Positions 26,277 through 35,005 are shown, counted from the first letter of the stretch. The stretch: DNA of 44,085 bases from Bacillus sp. RO2 (GCF_012911845.1 NZ_JAAXCU010000016.1:1-44085); one strand, 5' to 3'. Made by a program: numbers and translations. The notes: generated by a model not told the origin, from the sequence alone.

Positions 26277-26672
26277 ATGTTCAGAATTTTATTAGCGTTG
26301 ATTATAGTTGTACCAGCACTTGAAATATGGCTTCTTATTACAGCAGGAAAACTGATTGGTCCAATACCAACGATTATGTTAATTATCCTTACTGGTGTCT
26401 TAGGAGCATGGTTAGCAAAATACCAGGGAGTTTCTGCTCTTAGAAGTGCCCAGGAGAAAATGAACAGCGGTCAGATGCCTGGTGATGTTATTATTGATGG
26501 TTTATGTATTTTAGTTGGTGGTGTTGTTCTTTTAACTCCAGGATTCATCACAGATGCGATTGGTTTTGCCTTACTTTTACCACCAACAAGGAATTTGATT
26601 AAACCGTCCATTATGCGTGCAATCAGAAACAGAATGGACCGCGGACAATTTATTGTCATTAACAGAAAATAA
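26277..26672 (+). CDS. fxsA: FxsA family membrane protein
   Basis: A 131-residue integral membrane protein of the FxsA family (B. subtilis YtzA). E. coli FxsA was named for suppressing F exclusion of phage T7 when overproduced; the normal role is unknown. There are about four hydrophobic helices: residues 1-20 (MFRILLALIIVVPALEIWLL), 28-47 (PTIMLIILTGVLGAWLA), and 75-104, which includes LVGGVVLLTPGFITDAIGFA. The GARLA-like AKYQG loop and the Pro-Gly in LTPGF are typical. Position directly after pyk matches B. subtilis. Start ATG 26277; the ribosome site (TGGGGTTGT) is weak. Confidence 0.92.
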   Translation: MFRILLALIIVVPALEIWLLITAGKLIGPIPTIMLIILTGVLGAWLAKYQGVSALRSAQEKMNSGQMPGDVIIDGLCILVGGVVLLTPGFITDAIGFALLLPPTRNLIKPSIMRAIRNRMDRGQFIVINRK

Positions 26673-26707
26673 AGAGTAAATGATCCTATTAGTTTGGGGG
26701 AAATGAA

Positions 26708-27622
26708 ATGAAGCATTGGTTGAAAGTTTTGCTAGTGTTGACCTTGGTTTTGTCTGGCCTTACATTATCGAATGTTGTACAAGCTGCCGGTGGAGAAGAT
26801 GAGGAAGAAAGCATCAATGAAAAGTTTGGCCTTCCAATTGTCGTATACGGTGGAACCTTGAATGATGATCAAAAACAGGAAGTGCGCGAACATCTAAATG
26901 TGAAAAACCCTGAAATGGTTGAAGAAATTACGGTAACAGGAGAAGACCTTGTTACCTATATTGAAGGAGAAGACAGAAATGCCCGTATGTTTTCTTCTGC
27001 TAAAATTACCAGAAAAGAAAAAGGGGAAGGGCTTGTCATTACTAGAGCCACTCCTGAAAATATCACACAAGTAACAGATGATATGTACGCTAATGCCCTA
27101 CTGACAGCTGGAATTGAGGATGCAGAGGTTATCGTCGCGTCTCCAGTGAAAGTTAGTGGTCATTCGGCACTTGTAGGTATATACAAAGCTTATGAAGTAA
27201 GCGGAGAAGCACTAAATAAAGATCGCATGGAAGTAGCAAACGAAGAATTGTCCATTGCAACCAAGCTTGCAGAAGAAGAAGGCATGGACAGTGAAAAAGT
27301 CAGTGAGTTGCTTACGGAAATTAAAAAGCAGATTGCAGAGCAAAATCCTGCAACAAGAGAAGATGTTGAAAAAATCGTAGAAGAACAATTAGCTAAGTTG
27401 AATATCCAGTTAAGTGAAGAAGATCGACAACTGTTGATTGATCTTTTTGAAAAAATGCGTGAGTTGAATATCAACTTTGATAGTGTGAAAACTCAGCTAG
27501 AGCAAATTTCTACAGACATTAAAAATAAAATTGACGAAGTAGTAGGAAATGAAGGTTTCTGGCAGGGAGTTCAAGACTTTTTCCGTAACCTGTTCCAGTC
27601 TATTGCTGATTTGTTTAAATAG
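26708..27622 (+). CDS. Secreted DUF1002 (YpuA-like) protein
   Basis: A 304-residue exported protein. It has a Sec signal peptide (MKHWLKVLLVLTLVLSGLTL, likely cut after VVQA at about residue 27) and a DUF1002 domain over about residues 40-300. This is the family of B. subtilis YpuA, function unknown. Features include PIVVYGGTLNDDQKQEVREH near 43, a Ser/Thr-Glu-rich middle and a long helical C-terminus (about 195-300) that ends NLFQSIADLFK and may be amphipathic. ATG 26708 follows GGGGG. It comes 35 bases after fxsA with no terminator between them, so it may be co-transcribed, and it ends in its own terminator. It marks the left edge of the accessory segment. Confidence 0.85.
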   Translation: MKHWLKVLLVLTLVLSGLTLSNVVQAAGGEDEEESINEKFGLPIVVYGGTLNDDQKQEVREHLNVKNPEMVEEITVTGEDLVTYIEGEDRNARMFSSAKITRKEKGEGLVITRATPENITQVTDDMYANALLTAGIEDAEVIVASPVKVSGHSALVGIYKAYEVSGEALNKDRMEVANEELSIATKLAEEEGMDSEKVSELLTEIKKQIAEQNPATREDVEKIVEEQLAKLNIQLSEEDRQLLIDLFEKMRELNINFDSVKTQLEQISTDIKNKIDEVVGNEGFWQGVQDFFRNLFQSIADLFK

Positions 27623-27631
27623 TACTATCTG

Positions 27632-27664
27632 AAAAAGGCTGCCCTTTGTGGGTGGCCTTTTTTT
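27632..27664 (+). terminator. Terminator of the DUF1002 gene
   Basis: AAAAAGGCTGCCC (27632-27644) pairs with GGGTGGCCTTTTT (two G-T pairs, loop of 5) and ends in a T run. Confidence 0.85.
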
Positions 27665-27680
27665 AGTGGATTCGCTAAAA

Positions 27681-27770
27681 CGTGTTGATTTGCGTTCCAG
27701 GCGCTTCGCTTACCTGCGAGCGGTCCGGGAGTCTCCTCGGCTTGCGCCTGTGGGGTCTCAACTGTCCCTT
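27681..27770 (-). repeat. Dispersed intergenic repeat, copy R3 (inverted, partial)
   Basis: Read on the minus strand this copy has GAGACCCC, the GGCGCAAGCCGAGGAG block, and the right terminus ending GCAAATCAACACG. These correspond to the right half of copy R6 at 43938-44071. The left terminus with GGAGCAAA is missing. The 27771-27935 stretch beyond it shows no recognisable gene. Confidence 0.8.
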
Positions 27771-27935
27771 CCTTCTACGGACGTATACGCGCCTTTCCCT
27801 ACAATGGAACTAAGCTTTGGCATCATGTTAGGGAGCACTGGCTTGTATCGTAGTTGCCGCGTTTATTATTGCAAGAGTGATGTTTTTGAAGATAAATGGG
27901 TGATGAACTAACTAGTAGGGGGGAAAGAAGATGGA

Positions 27936-27970
27936 AGCAGGCAATGGAAAATATGTTTTTCCTGCCTGCT
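27936..27970. terminator. Hairpin after the ger operon
   Basis: AGCAGGCA (27936-27943) pairs with TGCCTGCT (27963-27970), and an inner GGAAAA pairs with TTTTCC with a 2-base bulge. It lies 26 bases beyond the gerC-type stop in the minus direction. Its T-rich side is stronger on the plus strand, so it may stop transcripts from both sides. Confidence 0.6.
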
Positions 27971-27995
27971 ATTTTCTCTTTACAAATTGAATTGT

Positions 27996-29063
27996 CTATT
28001 TTGTAGGTGATTTTAAATTACCACTGTTCTGGATATCAACCTGAACCGTTAAGTCCACCGTTAAATCAGGATAAAATTCTTTACGCCAATTTTTAAGTTC
28101 TTCTCGAGAAAGATCGTTTCGAAAGTACTGACCAATTCCTAAAATATCTGACTGGTTTTTCTGTGCGCTTGCAAACATTCGCTCAAATCTACCCTCAAGC
28201 AACTGAATCAATTCATTTTTTATTAATTCAGTGCTAGGGTTGCCACGCGTCTCTAAGATCATCACATTAAAGGTAAGCGTGGTAGATAATAATGGCTTAC
28301 GATTAGTGAAATCACTATTATGATGTAACTTTTGACTTAGAATTAGAACACTTGCGTCATCTAATACTTCAATTTGCCCTTGAGTTTTTTCACCGTTGAA
28401 GGCATTGTAAAGCAGAGTTTCATCTGAATTTATCTCACCCACCATTTTCCCATTTTTAATAACCGCAGAACCTAATTGTTTAAATAAAGTAGTTTCACCA
28501 AGTGTCATGATAGGTACAGCTACATCTAAAGTATAGGAGTGGATACTTCTGTATACCTCCCATACTCTGGTTAACGCAATATGAGGATCCCAACCCGCAT
28601 TCTTTTCAAAATAATCTAATAAGGCTATAGCCATTGATCCTTCTTGCTGATCTAATTTTGAAAAAAAATTATCAATGTCCTCATCACAAATAACTAAAGA
28701 TGCTTTTGAAGCAACTTCTCTTGATCTCAAAAAACCAGAAATAAGATCCTTTAACCCTTCTTCAGCTAATTCTCTATCTACGACAATAACCTTCACATGA
28801 AGTAAATCTAAATCACTTTCCATATCGGAACTTATGGAGTCAATAATTTCATTGAGGGTTCGTCCTGTACCAGAAACCACTTTAGTCTGAATGGTTCCAT
28901 TCTCGGGCGTGGGGATTTGGAGAAAGACCTTATACTTCTCACTTTCCTTAGATATCCCTAATACAATTGGCATAACACGGTGATCAATATCCTTGTTATC
29001 CCAACAACCACTTAGTGTACTCAGCATAAAAAAAATTATGATGATTAGTTGTCGTTTATACAT
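27996..29063 (-). CDS. Ger(x)C family spore germination lipoprotein
   Basis: The C subunit of a GerA-type nutrient germinant receptor in the spore inner membrane. The 355-residue precursor has a lipoprotein signal peptide with lipobox LSGC (Cys 20) followed by WDNKDIDHR, the common start of mature GerC proteins. The region around residues 85-140 (DLLHVKVIVVDRELAEEGL) and the C-terminal domain (about 220-350) follow the family layout. It overlaps the upstream B gene by 8 bases and is the last gene of the A-B-C operon. The germinant cannot be deduced. Confidence 0.92.
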   Translation of the reverse strand: MYKRQLIIIIFFMLSTLSGCWDNKDIDHRVMPIVLGISKESEKYKVFLQIPTPENGTIQTKVVSGTGRTLNEIIDSISSDMESDLDLLHVKVIVVDRELAEEGLKDLISGFLRSREVASKASLVICDEDIDNFFSKLDQQEGSMAIALLDYFEKNAGWDPHIALTRVWEVYRSIHSYTLDVAVPIMTLGETTLFKQLGSAVIKNGKMVGEINSDETLLYNAFNGEKTQGQIEVLDDASVLILSQKLHHNSDFTNRKPLLSTTLTFNVMILETRGNPSTELIKNELIQLLEGRFERMFASAQKNQSDILGIGQYFRNDLSREELKNWRKEFYPDLTVDLTVQVDIQNSGNLKSPTK

Positions 29064-30135
29064 TCTGTCGATAGCCTCCGATTTTCGATAAAAAGCCTAG
29101 TGTGATAATGGACAGGGGAACTGTAAAGATGACATAGAGCCTGAGAGGAGTACTCCATATAAAGAGAGACTCTATCACGTCCCAACTTGGAATATATAAG
29201 CAGATACTATATACAAGAAGAGAAAGAAAGAGAACTACATAATTAGGTTTTATAAAAGGAAGATAGTGATGAACTATGCTCATCGTCTTCCAAAGAATTA
29301 ATGAAATGAATAACATAATGAAAGTTATTAAGCTAAGTATAAAAAACATCGTTACCCTGTCGAACATTAACCAGTCAACTTTTATAGAATCCAATGTCAT
29401 GACAAAAGGAAATATGAAAGTTTCAGTAGTAGCTTGTCCATATGTAAGTATGGGTACATAAACGGAAAGTATAAAGCAAGGTATAATCACAATCAATGAA
29501 ATAAGAATTTTCTTCCGTTGAAAGGTTAGTGTTGGTTGAATAAAACCAAGAAACAAAAAGCCCCCGCCAATGGTTAAGAACGTTTTATAGAAAGATGAGT
29601 CTGTTAAAAAGGAAAGGTCGCTATTCCATAAAGGAAAAACATAATGCAAATCAATGTTCTGCAAAGAAACCATCAAAATGAAGAGAATGAGAGGGAATAG
29701 CAATATCGAAAACACAAAACCTGTTCTAAAAATTGTATCAATACCAAGCATCGCCAAATAACATGATATAGATATCATTAACGCCATTACAGCCCAAAGA
29801 GGGGTTTTAGATAGAAAGACAATATTAATGATTTCAGCAAATGCCCTCACTATAATTATTTTAGACATCAAAAAATATAACAGAATAGGAATTAAAAAAA
29901 GAAAAGATATTATTTTTCCTTTTTGGGAGTAAATAGAAATAATACTTCTATTTGGAAAGTAACTAAGTCCCTTTAAGTAAATAAACACAAGTGTAAAATG
30001 TGTGATAATCCCCACCAAAATAGGAATCCAATGTGCTTGATCTGTACTTGCGATAATATCAGCTGGATACATAAAAAATATCAAACCCATATGAACGAGA
30101 AAGTACATAACGATGACTTGCCTGTTTTTATCCAC
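29056..30135 (-). CDS. GerAB family germination permease
   Basis: The B subunit of the germinant receptor: a 359-residue membrane protein with about ten helices, of the spore germination subfamily of amino-acid permeases (APC superfamily). It is thought to bind the germinant and form part of an ion or nutrient channel. The protein is almost wholly hydrophobic with short loops. It starts at GTG 30135 (MDKNRQVIVMYFLVHMG), with GGGGAT just upstream inside the end of the A gene. It overlaps A and C by 8 bases each, so the three are translationally coupled. Confidence 0.9.
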   Translation of the reverse strand: MDKNRQVIVMYFLVHMGLIFFMYPADIIASTDQAHWIPILVGIITHFTLVFIYLKGLSYFPNRSIISIYSQKGKIISFLFLIPILLYFLMSKIIIVRAFAEIINIVFLSKTPLWAVMALMISISCYLAMLGIDTIFRTGFVFSILLFPLILFILMVSLQNIDLHYVFPLWNSDLSFLTDSSFYKTFLTIGGGFLFLGFIQPTLTFQRKKILISLIVIIPCFILSVYVPILTYGQATTETFIFPFVMTLDSIKVDWLMFDRVTMFFILSLITFIMLFISLILWKTMSIVHHYLPFIKPNYVVLFLSLLVYSICLYIPSWDVIESLFIWSTPLRLYVIFTVPLSIITLGFLSKIGGYRQNV

Positions 30136-31444
30136 TTCTACTATCCCCTTTTGAAAGTTGAAAATTTATATACGGAATTCCAAATGTTTTAATACTTGCC
30201 AGGTAAGAACAAATTAAAAACAAACCCACAAGGATTCCGAGAACACCGTAGAATGCCGCCAGTATCAAAACCAGGTATTTAAGAAGACGGATAGAAAGTA
30301 TATTTTGAAATCCAATGATGGTTGAGTTCGCAATGGTGGTCGCAGCAAGTATAATAATGATTAAATTGCTGACTAACTTAGCTTCTACAGCCGCTTGTCC
30401 AAGTATGATTCCTCCAACCATCGTTATCGTAGGTCCGATGCTTTTGGGTAGTCTCACACTTGCTTCCACTATCAATTCTAAGATAATCAGCATGATAATC
30501 ATTTCTACTATGGAGGGATAGGGTACTCCTTCACGGCTTTGTGCAATGGATAATACTAATTCGATTCGCAACACTTCAGGATTAACTGCGACTAAAGCTA
30601 CGTATAATCCTGGAACGATAAGAGTCATAAGTATCCCGACTATACGTATAAATCTTATAGTCAACATGATGGGAACGGAAAAATTACGATCACTTTCAAG
30701 AATAAACATGTCCCAAATGCTACTTGGAAGAACAATGGCAAATGGTAGCCTGTCAACCAGGAGCAAAACCTTCCCTCTCTTTAATGAATGAGATGCCTCC
30801 TGAGGTAGCTCAGTCGTATTTATTTGAGCTACTACACTCCATGTTTTAAGGTTTAGTAATTTGATGATATCTTGTATAGATTGAATGTCCCTATCCTTAT
30901 TTATATCTAGTTTTTTCATCAAGGTGGTAATGAGGTTGGGATCCACATGCTGATCGACATACACCAATGATAATCCTTTTCGAATTGATCCGAATGAGTA
31001 ATTTTTTACATGTAGACTCTCTGATGCTACATGCTTTCTTATTAAGCCAATATTTGTATTGAGATCTTCGATAAAAGAACTGAGAGACCCTTGGATAATA
31101 CTTTCGTTGATAGGCTGATCAATAGAGCGATTGAGTGTGAAGGAATATGGCTCAACGCTTATGACGAAATGTTTATTTTCAAAGGCTAGGATTAATTTAC
31201 CTTCAAGGATTAATTGAATAACATCTTTTCGCTCGCTTTTCTTTTCTCCTAAACTAATCAATTTTTCAGGAAAGTCCTCGAGGTGATCAGCATATGCTCT
31301 AATGCCATCCAATGTTTTAGGTAAATCTATAAGGCTTTTAAGTCCTATAAGAAAAACAGGGAAATGGTTGAACATGTATGTTTCCATAAAAAAATCATCA
31401 TTTTTCCCTAACGTATCCTTAACCTCTCTTATTAAAGAATTCAT
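30128..31444 (-). CDS. GerAA family germination receptor subunit
   Basis: The A subunit of the germinant receptor, 438 residues. GerAA proteins are usually 460-520, so this one is slightly short, mainly in the N-terminal tail. The soluble N-terminal part (about residues 1-225) includes VYVDQHVDPNLITTLMKKLD, and the following segment has LLLVDRLPFAIVLPSSIWDMF. The membrane part (about 255-425) includes VPYPSIVEMIIMLIILELI and SIGPTITMVGGIILGQAAVE, both typical of the family. Start ATG 31444 has AAAGGA about 10 bases upstream. First gene of the gerABC-type operon, divergent from cotA. Confidence 0.9.
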   Translation of the reverse strand: MNSLIREVKDTLGKNDDFFMETYMFNHFPVFLIGLKSLIDLPKTLDGIRAYADHLEDFPEKLISLGEKKSERKDVIQLILEGKLILAFENKHFVISVEPYSFTLNRSIDQPINESIIQGSLSSFIEDLNTNIGLIRKHVASESLHVKNYSFGSIRKGLSLVYVDQHVDPNLITTLMKKLDINKDRDIQSIQDIIKLLNLKTWSVVAQINTTELPQEASHSLKRGKVLLLVDRLPFAIVLPSSIWDMFILESDRNFSVPIMLTIRFIRIVGILMTLIVPGLYVALVAVNPEVLRIELVLSIAQSREGVPYPSIVEMIIMLIILELIVEASVRLPKSIGPTITMVGGIILGQAAVEAKLVSNLIIIILAATTIANSTIIGFQNILSIRLLKYLVLILAAFYGVLGILVGLFLICSYLASIKTFGIPYINFQLSKGDSRSG

Positions 31445-31472
31445 GGATGTAAAGTCCTTTCAACATCTGGTC

Positions 31473-31502
31473 TATTATGTTTTTATTATTCCTTATCTAT
31501 TT
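31473..31502 (-). promoter_or_regulatory. Possible SigG promoter of the ger operon
   Basis: On the minus strand CATAATA fits the SigG -10 pattern (CATnnTA), with AAATA 18 bases upstream as a 4-of-5 match to the -35. Ger operons are expressed in the forespore under SigG, which agrees, but AT-rich chance matches are easy here. Confidence 0.35.
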
Positions 31503-31658
31503 ATTTATATGTGAGGGTTCCATGTATGAACAAGGGGGAGTTGGCTCTCTTTGTAAAGGGTGCTTTTTATTAGAGACCCAGGTGAGGTTCAATTTGCTTT
31601 CACATATTTAGGTCTATTTCTTTGTAAAAAGCGATAAAATCGAGAAGGGGGGATTTTC

Positions 31659-33194
31659 ATGCTTGAAAAATTTGTAGATCCACTTCCGATTATGAAAACC
31701 ATTCAACCCATATGTATCCTAAACCATGTACCTTACTATGAGGTGAGTATGGTTCAATCGCTGAAAAAGCTCCACAGAGATTTACCTCCTACAAAAATAT
31801 GGGGGTACAATGGAGAGTTTCCTGGACCAACCTTCAGGGTTTGGAAAAATCGACCGATCCATGTATTGTGGAAAAATGAACTGCCGCTTAAACACTTTCT
31901 CCCGATAGATACTACCATTCATGGAGCAGAAAAAAATAAACCGGAAGTCCGGACGGTGGTCCATCTTCACGGTGGTGTGACTCCTGATACAAGTGATGGT
32001 TATCCCGAGGCCTGGTTTACTAGAGGATTCAAACAAGTTGGATCGTACTTTACCAATCAGCTATATACCTATCCTAATATCCAGGATGCAACAGCCTTAT
32101 GGTACCATGACCATGCAATGGGCATTACCCGCTTAAATATTTATGCTGGTCTTGTTGGTTTATATTTAATTTATGATGAAGAAGAACAACTGCTGAATCT
32201 GCCAAAACAGCCTTACGAGATTCCTTTGCTTATCCTAGATCGATCTTTTCAAGCAGATGGCGCTCTCTATTATCCTGCACAACCAGATCCACCTAACTCT
32301 GAAGTGAACCCTTCCATCTTACCGGATTTCTTTGGTGACACCATTTTGGTAAACGGAAAGATATGGCCTTATCTCGACGTGGAGCCTCGTCTCTATCGGT
32401 TTCGTATTCTGAACGGCTCTAATTCCCGTTTTTATCGACTGTCATTTTCAAACGGGATGCCATTCATTCAAATTGGTTCCGATCAGGGACTATTGGCGCA
32501 TCCTGTAGAAGTTCCTTCATTACTTTTGGCCCCAGCGGAGAGAGCGGATGTCCTAGTGGATTTTTCGTCTTCCAGTGGAGAGTTAATTACTATAAGGAAC
32601 GATGCCGAGTCGCCTTTTCCTCAAGGTGAAAAACCAAATCCAGAAACGACCGGATCTATCATGCAAATCCGTGTAATTAAAAAGTTGAAAGACCAAGATG
32701 TTGGTAGCCTGCCTTTTTGTTTGAAATATATTCCAAAATTAAAAGAAAGTCCTAATAAGAAAATTAGAAATTTATTACTTTCTACGAGACCGGATCAGTA
32801 CGGGCGCTCCATTCATTTGTTAGACGATCGCCTTTGGATGGATCCTGTTACGGAAACCCCTACTTTATGGAGTACTGAGATTTGGAGTTTCATTAATGTA
32901 ACTAAAGCTACGCACCCTATTCACTTACACTTGGTACGTTTTCAAATTCTCGATCGGCAGCCGTTTGATGGAGAATTGTATGAAAAAGAAAAGAAAATTG
33001 TTCCTACTGGTCCCCGACAACCCCCAGATATGAATGAACAAGGATGGAAAGATACAGTGCGAGCAAATCCTAAAGAAATAACCCGCATCATTGTCCAGTT
33101 TGCTCCATTCAGCGGGTTGTACGTATGGCACTGTCATATTCTGGAGCATGAAGACTATGAAATGATGCGTCCTTATTATGTTCTGCCTAGATAG
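31659..33194 (+). CDS. cotA: Multicopper oxidase, CotA-type spore coat laccase
   Basis: An outer-coat laccase that oxidises phenolics and bilirubin with O2 and contributes to spore pigment and UV/peroxide resistance. The 511 residues are nearly the length of B. subtilis CotA (513), and sequence blocks such as LHRDLPPT and WGYNG match what I remember of it. Copper ligands are visible: HLHGG (about 106), WYHDHAM (about 151), HPIHLH (about 420), and HCHILEHEDYEMM (about 492) with the type 1 Cys-His and axial Met. No signal peptide is seen, as expected for coat proteins. ATG 31659 follows AAGGGGGG. A SigK promoter is expected; CATATTTA at 31603-31610 is a possible -10 but lacks a clear -35. It neighbours the ger operon, so two spore functions sit back to back. 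Confidence 0.95.
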   Translation: MLEKFVDPLPIMKTIQPICILNHVPYYEVSMVQSLKKLHRDLPPTKIWGYNGEFPGPTFRVWKNRPIHVLWKNELPLKHFLPIDTTIHGAEKNKPEVRTVVHLHGGVTPDTSDGYPEAWFTRGFKQVGSYFTNQLYTYPNIQDATALWYHDHAMGITRLNIYAGLVGLYLIYDEEEQLLNLPKQPYEIPLLILDRSFQADGALYYPAQPDPPNSEVNPSILPDFFGDTILVNGKIWPYLDVEPRLYRFRILNGSNSRFYRLSFSNGMPFIQIGSDQGLLAHPVEVPSLLLAPAERADVLVDFSSSSGELITIRNDAESPFPQGEKPNPETTGSIMQIRVIKKLKDQDVGSLPFCLKYIPKLKESPNKKIRNLLLSTRPDQYGRSIHLLDDRLWMDPVTETPTLWSTEIWSFINVTKATHPIHLHLVRFQILDRQPFDGELYEKEKKIVPTGPRQPPDMNEQGWKDTVRANPKEITRIIVQFAPFSGLYVWHCHILEHEDYEMMRPYYVLPR

Positions 33195-33292
33195 TAGAAG
33201 GTATAAATAAATTACGTAAGAACAGATCCCGTTCCGTATCGTATTATATGAAGTGTTTTTTTGGAATAACCAGGGGACGGGAGTTATTTTTT

Positions 33293-33529
33293 ATGAAAGC
33301 AAAGATACTAGAATTGCTCAACAAAATATATGGAATAGATTTTAGTGAGATTAAATTAGTAACATATGAAATGTATCAGTGTACTACAGTACAGGGTAAC
33401 TTCTTCGCTAGAATAACGAACTATAAAACATATGATGAACAGTTAGAAGAAGTTGCGTATACAAACTTTCTATATTTGGAGAATAGCCCTCTACAGCAAA
33501 TACTTTTAAAAAATCACGTTCGAATTTGA
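33293..33529 (+). pseudogene. Truncated aminoglycoside/choline phosphotransferase-like remnant
   Basis: ATG 33293, with GGGAG about 9 bases upstream, opens a 78-residue peptide. Its first 60 residues (MKAKILELLNKIYGID ... EMYQCTTVQGNFFARITNY) look like the N-terminal lobe of APH/choline kinase-type phosphotransferases. It then stops after a short unrelated tail, with no catalytic loop (HxDxxxxN) or DFG-like motif. The gene's terminator overlaps the stop codon region (33508-33541). Both ends survive while some 200 residues are missing, which suggests an internal deletion. The family call rests on memory of similar N-termini. Confidence 0.5.
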
Positions 33530-33541
33530 GCGTGATTTTTT
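33508..33541 (+). terminator. Terminator after the phosphotransferase remnant
   Basis: AAAAAATCACG (33508-33518) pairs with CGTGATTTTTT (33531-33541) around a 12-base loop. The stop codon of the remnant lies inside it. Confidence 0.8.
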
Positions 33542-33711
33542 ATATTGAATGAAAATAAAAGATTGAGTATAACAGTTGTTTTTGAAATAATTGGTATTAA
33601 GCAATCGGGCAGTTTAGCAGAATAAGGAGTTTTGTTTTTTGTGTAGAATAATCCATAAATAAATGGTTAATGTGGTTTTAATAATACATTTAACAATAAG
33701 GAGAATTTACC

Positions 33712-34155
33712 TTGGAATTTAAACTATTAGCCAAAAATGATTTAATTAAATGTACGGAAACATTTATTGAAGTATTTAATGATGAGCCTTGGAATGATGA
33801 ATGGACATTCACAAAGGCTAAAAAATATTTACTGAGTTTTCACCAGACACCTGGATTCTTAGGTGTTTTAGCGGTAGAAAACGGCGAAATTCTCGGCTTT
33901 ATTTTTGGTGTAAATAGAGTATGGTGGAGCGGAGATGAGTTTTTTATTAATGAAATGTGTGTAAAAACAAAATGTCAAAATAAGGGTATTGGAAGAGCGA
34001 TGTTAAATCATTTAATAAAAGAGCTTCATAGCAGTAATATAAGGAGCATTACACTTCTCACAGATAGAGGTATACCTGCGGAAGAATTTTATAAGAAAAA
34101 TGGTTTTGAAGAAATAGAAAGAATCATTTTCTTGCATAGGAACATCAAACTATAG
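33712..34155 (+). CDS. GNAT family N-acetyltransferase (AAC(6')-like)
   Basis: The 147-residue protein covers the whole GNAT fold. An N-terminal part contains FNDEPWNDEWT, which recalls aminoglycoside 6'-N-acetyltransferase-like enzymes. Then come the strand GVLAVENGEILGFIFG, the acetyl-CoA loop CQNKGIGRAML (Q/RxxGxG/A, about residues 92-102), and the C-terminal block LLTDRGIPAEEFYKKNGFEE. The start is TTG 33712 with AAGGAG 7-8 bases upstream. The substrate is unknown; no resistance claim can be made. The gene is intact but flanked on both sides by broken genes and has low GC. Confidence 0.85.
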   Translation: MEFKLLAKNDLIKCTETFIEVFNDEPWNDEWTFTKAKKYLLSFHQTPGFLGVLAVENGEILGFIFGVNRVWWSGDEFFINEMCVKTKCQNKGIGRAMLNHLIKELHSSNIRSITLLTDRGIPAEEFYKKNGFEEIERIIFLHRNIKL

Positions 34156-34235
34156 TTATAGAGGTAGATGCATTTTTAATTGGTTAAGAAAAGACAGGTG
34201 TAAAATTAAACAAACCAATTATCGATATAATAGCA

Positions 34236-34590
34236 GGGTGCGTTAGTTTAATAACACTATTCCGCAATCTGGAGCTATTGTAGAAGAAGGCAGTTCTCTT
34301 ATTGTGCTAATGGGGCAGGTTGCTTCGATAAGGAATACATAAGAGAACAAATGGGGGGACCAATTAATGTTTACTCTGGCGGGCAGCAACATCACATTTA
34401 TCCGAATGGTGACGAGGTTTACTTTGTTAATGTAGTATTTTTTTCATCAACTTTTAGTGGGCATTTAAAAGCTGATGGAATAGAAAGTGCCGAAATTAGG
34501 TTTTATAACATAGATGAATTACCTGTAAATATTTCTCCCACTAACAAACCATTTATTGAAGATTATAAGAAATTCATTAGTGAAATATAA
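34236..34590 (+). pseudogene. Decayed Nudix hydrolase remnant
   Basis: From 34351 an intact frame of 79 residues (QQHHIYPNGDEVYFVNVVFF ... FYNIDELPVNISPTNKPFI) matches the C-terminal half of Nudix hydrolases. Upstream, a different frame has IPQSGAIVEEGS, which looks like a worn Nudix-box start (IPGGAxExGE). It runs into a TAA, and no REx2EExG core remains. At least one frameshift and a deletion are needed to explain this. It is unlikely to be active. Confidence 0.55.
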
Positions 34591-34690
34591 TTGTTGCTTT
34601 CCCTTAATTATGATCTTCCGTTTAATGGATCATTAGGTGAAGAAGGATTAAGTGATTCTAAGAATGAGAATATATTACAGTAATTTCGAA

Positions 34691-34726
34691 AGGACGCTAT
34701 CCCGGTACAAGGATAAGCGTCTTTTT
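34691..34726 (+). terminator. Terminator after the Nudix remnant
   Basis: GACGCT with ATCC (34693-34702) pairs with GGAT and AGCGTC (34711-34721) with one bulged base, followed by TTTTTC. The 34591-34690 stretch before it has only a short open frame without recognisable similarity. Confidence 0.7.
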
Positions 34727-34775
34727 CATTTTTGGTGCAGCTTATCAAAGTTCTAATGAGGGGGAGTACTGCTAG

Positions 34776-34948
34776 ATGATGGAAAAAAGTATAAAAAATA
34801 AAAAGGCTTGGGAATATCGAGCATATGAATTTAGAACAAAATTAACGGTATTCCACAGGATGAACAAGCGGACTTTCATGATGTGTTTATAAGATTATAT
34901 ACTCTGAGTGAAAGAATATTTCATGGAAATGGACATTTAGTGTTCTAG
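34776..34948 (+). pseudogene. Frameshifted methyltransferase N-terminal remnant
   Basis: ATG 34776, after GAGGGGGAG, encodes KNKKAWEYRAYEFRTKLT, which resembles the start of a Bacillus class I SAM methyltransferase (KKAWEYRAYEFW...GTPxE). Shifting frame near 34850 restores GIPQDEQADFHDVF before a stop at 34946-34948. The SAM-binding core is absent. So this is a 5' fragment with a frameshift. Confidence 0.5.
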
Positions 34949-34999
34949 ATTATTAAAAGGAATATTAAAAAAATTTAAAACTTTCTAATAAATTTGTTG

Positions 35000-35005
35000 T
35001 ATAAT
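35000..35005 (+). promoter_or_regulatory. Likely -10 box of the symporter operon
   Basis: A consensus TATAAT in a very AT-rich stretch, 113 bases before the small-subunit start codon; the -35 box is not clear. A possible 13-codon leader frame (TTG 35062 to TAA 35103) with a strong GAGAGGAGG ribosome site lies between them. Confidence 0.4.

Noticed and set aside
27648-27911. Open frame of 87 codons after the DUF1002 gene
   Set aside because: It runs through the terminator and repeat R3, has no ribosome site and no protein-like composition.
31522-31611. 29-codon frame with CKGC between ger and cotA
   Set aside because: It has only a weak ribosome site and overlaps the likely cotA promoter region; CxxC alone is not enough.
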